From NCBI RefSeq assembly GCF_041601295.1, contig NZ_JBFIII010000117.1:1-7504 (forward strand): a DNA stretch of 7,504 bases. Direction: 5' to 3'. The position numbers and the translations under genes are program-made. Each line of letters begins with the position of its first letter. The stretch's first letter is position 1. The DNA is from Immundisolibacter sp. (GTDB lineage Bacteria > Pseudomonadota > Gammaproteobacteria > Immundisolibacterales > Immundisolibacteraceae). Below are positions 6,396-7,504 of this stretch, piece by piece. The notes below the pieces were generated by a model, which did no database searches, was not told the origin of the DNA, and saw nothing but the letters and a program-made list of their open reading frames with translations.

Positions 6396-6401
6396 TAGAA
6401 T
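6396..6401 (+). promoter_or_regulatory. Possible -10 box for fimT
   Basis: TAGAAT (6396-6401) matches the -10 consensus at 5 of 6 positions and lies 24 bases before the fimT GTG. No good -35 hexamer is found 16-18 bases upstream. An activator-dependent promoter or a start elsewhere in the 116-base divergent spacer is equally possible. Confidence 0.2.
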
Positions 6402-6413
6402 CGGCCACAAGCC

Positions 6414-6420
6414 AAGGGAG
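6414..6420 (+). promoter_or_regulatory. Ribosome binding site of fimT
   Basis: AAGGGAG (6414-6420) is the clearest Shine-Dalgarno sequence in the window. It lies 5 bases before GTG 6426 and 8 before GTG 6429, in the same frame, so it supports a GTG start. It also lies 23 bases upstream of the in-frame ATG 6444, which would leave a leader of only two residues. Confidence 0.6.
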
Positions 6421-6425
6421 TTTAG

Positions 6426-6971
6426 GTGGTGGCGAGACGAAACATGGGATTTACCCTCATCGAAATGCTGGTCGCGGTCGCGATCATCGGCATTCTGGCG
6501 GCCATCGCGGTGCCCTCCTTCACCAAAATGCTGGAGCGCAACCGGCTCAAGGGCTCGGCCGAGGGGCTGTTCAACGACCTGCAACTGACCCGTACCGAGG
6601 CCATCAAGCGTAACCGGCAGGTTGCGCTGCGGTTCTCGACCGCCGGGCCCAGCACCACCTGGTGCTATGGCCTGCGCATCAACGACGGCGTGGACTGCGA
6701 CTGCACCGTGACTGACGCCAGCGCCGCCAATGCCTGCCAGATCGACGGCCTGCTCAAGGTGACGCCCAGCACCGATTACGCGGGCGTCTCCATGCAGAAC
6801 AACTTCGCCGCTGCGCGCACCGTGTTCGAGCCACGCCGGGGCGGATCCAATTTCGCGGGCACCACATTTTTGCGGCTGGGTGTCGACGAGTTGCGGGTCA
6901 TCGTCAGCATTCCGGGGCGGGTAAAAATCTGCTCCGCCACTGGCACACCGGGGTACGCAGCATGTCCATGA
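6426..6971 (+). CDS. fimT: Minor pilin of the FimT/GspH family
   Basis: A type IV pilus minor pilin or pseudopilin, processed by prepilin peptidase and thought to help prime pilus assembly; FimT proteins of some relatives also bind DNA during uptake. The 181 residues start with the leader MVARRNMG, cut at Gly8/Phe9, then FTLIEMLVAVAIIGILAAIAV with Glu13 at mature position 5. The GspH/FimT core follows: LFNDLQLTRTEAIKRN, then the family-typical WCYGL and DCDCTV, and a C-terminal VKICSATG. Six cysteines (80, 91, 93, 104, 169, 180) suggest disulfide bonds in the periplasm. Both GTG 6426 and GTG 6429 are usable; an ATG at 6444 would leave too short a leader. The stop overlaps the pilW start by 10 bases, so the two are coupled. 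Confidence 0.88.
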   Translation: MVARRNMGFTLIEMLVAVAIIGILAAIAVPSFTKMLERNRLKGSAEGLFNDLQLTRTEAIKRNRQVALRFSTAGPSTTWCYGLRINDGVDCDCTVTDASAANACQIDGLLKVTPSTDYAGVSMQNNFAAARTVFEPRRGGSNFAGTTFLRLGVDELRVIVSIPGRVKICSATGTPGYAACP

Positions 6972-7504
6972 ACCGGCGCAATCGCGGGCGCGACCGCGGC
7001 TTTACCCTGATCGAGCTGATGGTCACCCTGGTGCTGGGCCTGATCGTGGTCGGCGGCGTGATGGCGGTTTTCATCAGCACCTACCAGAGCAACGCCCAGA
7101 ACATCAAGATGGTGCGCCTGAACGAGGAAATGCGCGCCGTCATGTCCATGATGTCGCGCGATCTTCGGCGTGCTGGAGCGCGCGATATGGCCTGGCAGCC
7201 GTCCCTGCTCGGTTCGGCCAACCCATTCGCCAACAACGTCAACTGGGTGGTTGCCAAGTACGGCACCGAGGCCCCCCGATCCTGCGTCACCTTTGCTTAT
7301 GACAGCGATGGGAGCGATACCCTGACCGATGCCGACCGCTTCGGCTATCGCCTGAATGCCGGTGCCATCGAACTGCGCCAGGCCGGCGCCGCCTGCACCG
7401 CCGGCGGCTGGCAGAACATCACCGACGAGAACGTACTGAGGGTTCTGGATTTCACGGTCAGCACCACACTCGAGTACGCCACCACCCTCACCGGCGTGCA
7501 GCTG
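6962..7504 (+). CDS. pilW: Type IV pilus minor pilin PilW (3' end beyond the window)
   Basis: A minor pilin of the tip or priming complex that works with PilX, PilV, FimT/FimU and the adhesin PilY1. 181 codons are visible with no stop; the frame leaves the window open. The leader is MSMNRRNRGRDRG, cut at Gly13/Phe14, followed by FTLIELMVTLVLGLIVVGGV with Glu18 at mature position 5. The PilW pattern continues with LNEEMRAVMSMMSRDLRRAG (about 54-73), CVTFAYDSDG (108-117), RFGYRLNAGAIELRQ (126-140) and a CTAGGWQNITD stretch. Cys108 and Cys145 may pair. The ATG at 6962 overlaps the end of fimT; a second in-frame ATG at 6968 is possible. The GLIVVGG helix distinguishes it from PilV-type pilins. 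pilX and pilY1 would be expected next, outside the window. Confidence 0.85.
   Translation, partial: MSMNRRNRGRDRGFTLIELMVTLVLGLIVVGGVMAVFISTYQSNAQNIKMVRLNEEMRAVMSMMSRDLRRAGARDMAWQPSLLGSANPFANNVNWVVAKYGTEAPRSCVTFAYDSDGSDTLTDADRFGYRLNAGAIELRQAGAACTAGGWQNITDENVLRVLDFTVSTTLEYATTLTGVQL

Noticed and set aside
6310..6425. Sigma54 promoter for pilE
   Set aside because: It was searched because some pilin genes use RpoN, but no GG-N10-GC pair with a reasonable consensus was found on the minus strand.
1..7504. CRISPR array, tRNA or rRNA genes, phage or defence genes
   Set aside because: There are no regularly spaced direct repeats, no cloverleaf or rRNA-like sequence, and no reading frame matching such proteins.

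Overview
The window looks like chromosomal DNA of a high-GC gammaproteobacterium. The gene order pyrG-kdsA-eno-ftsB-ispD-ispF is the conserved order seen in Pseudomonas- and Xanthomonas-like genomes, and the protein sequences fit that class. The genus cannot be named from this sequence. No rRNA, tRNA, CRISPR array or complete insertion sequence was found.

Region 1 (1-419) has no convincing gene. It is visibly more AT-rich than the rest and is almost filled by two abutting fold-back (inverted-repeat) elements. One is at about 30-197, centred near 113. The other is at about 197-358, centred near 278. A terminator-like hairpin with a T run (354-380) overlaps the end of the second element and lies about 40 bases upstream of pyrG.

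Region 2 (420-5716) is a compact plus-strand housekeeping operon: pyrG (CTP synthase), kdsA (KDO-8-phosphate synthase), eno (enolase), ftsB (divisome protein), ispD and ispF (MEP isoprenoid pathway). Junctions range from a 4-base overlap to a gap of at most 7 bases. This suggests one transcript with translational coupling. The products feed nucleotide, LPS-core, glycolytic, cell-division and isoprenoid metabolism. KdsA carries the metal-dependent (Cys-containing) active-site set, unlike the E. coli enzyme.

Region 3 (5717-5886) is a 170-base junction. It holds an unassigned 29-codon reading frame and small hairpins. In many gammaproteobacteria ispF is followed by truD and surE; here that order is broken.

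Region 4 (5887-7504) is a type IV pilus minor-pilin locus: a PilE-like pilin on the minus strand, divergent from a fimT-pilW pair on the plus strand. pilW runs off the window end. All three have a class III (prepilin peptidase) signal peptide with Gly at -1 and Glu at +5. A 116-base divergent intergenic region separates pilE and fimT.

The genes themselves are well-known families, and I see no convincing undescribed multi-gene system. The least explained DNA is the tandem fold-back pair in front of pyrG.
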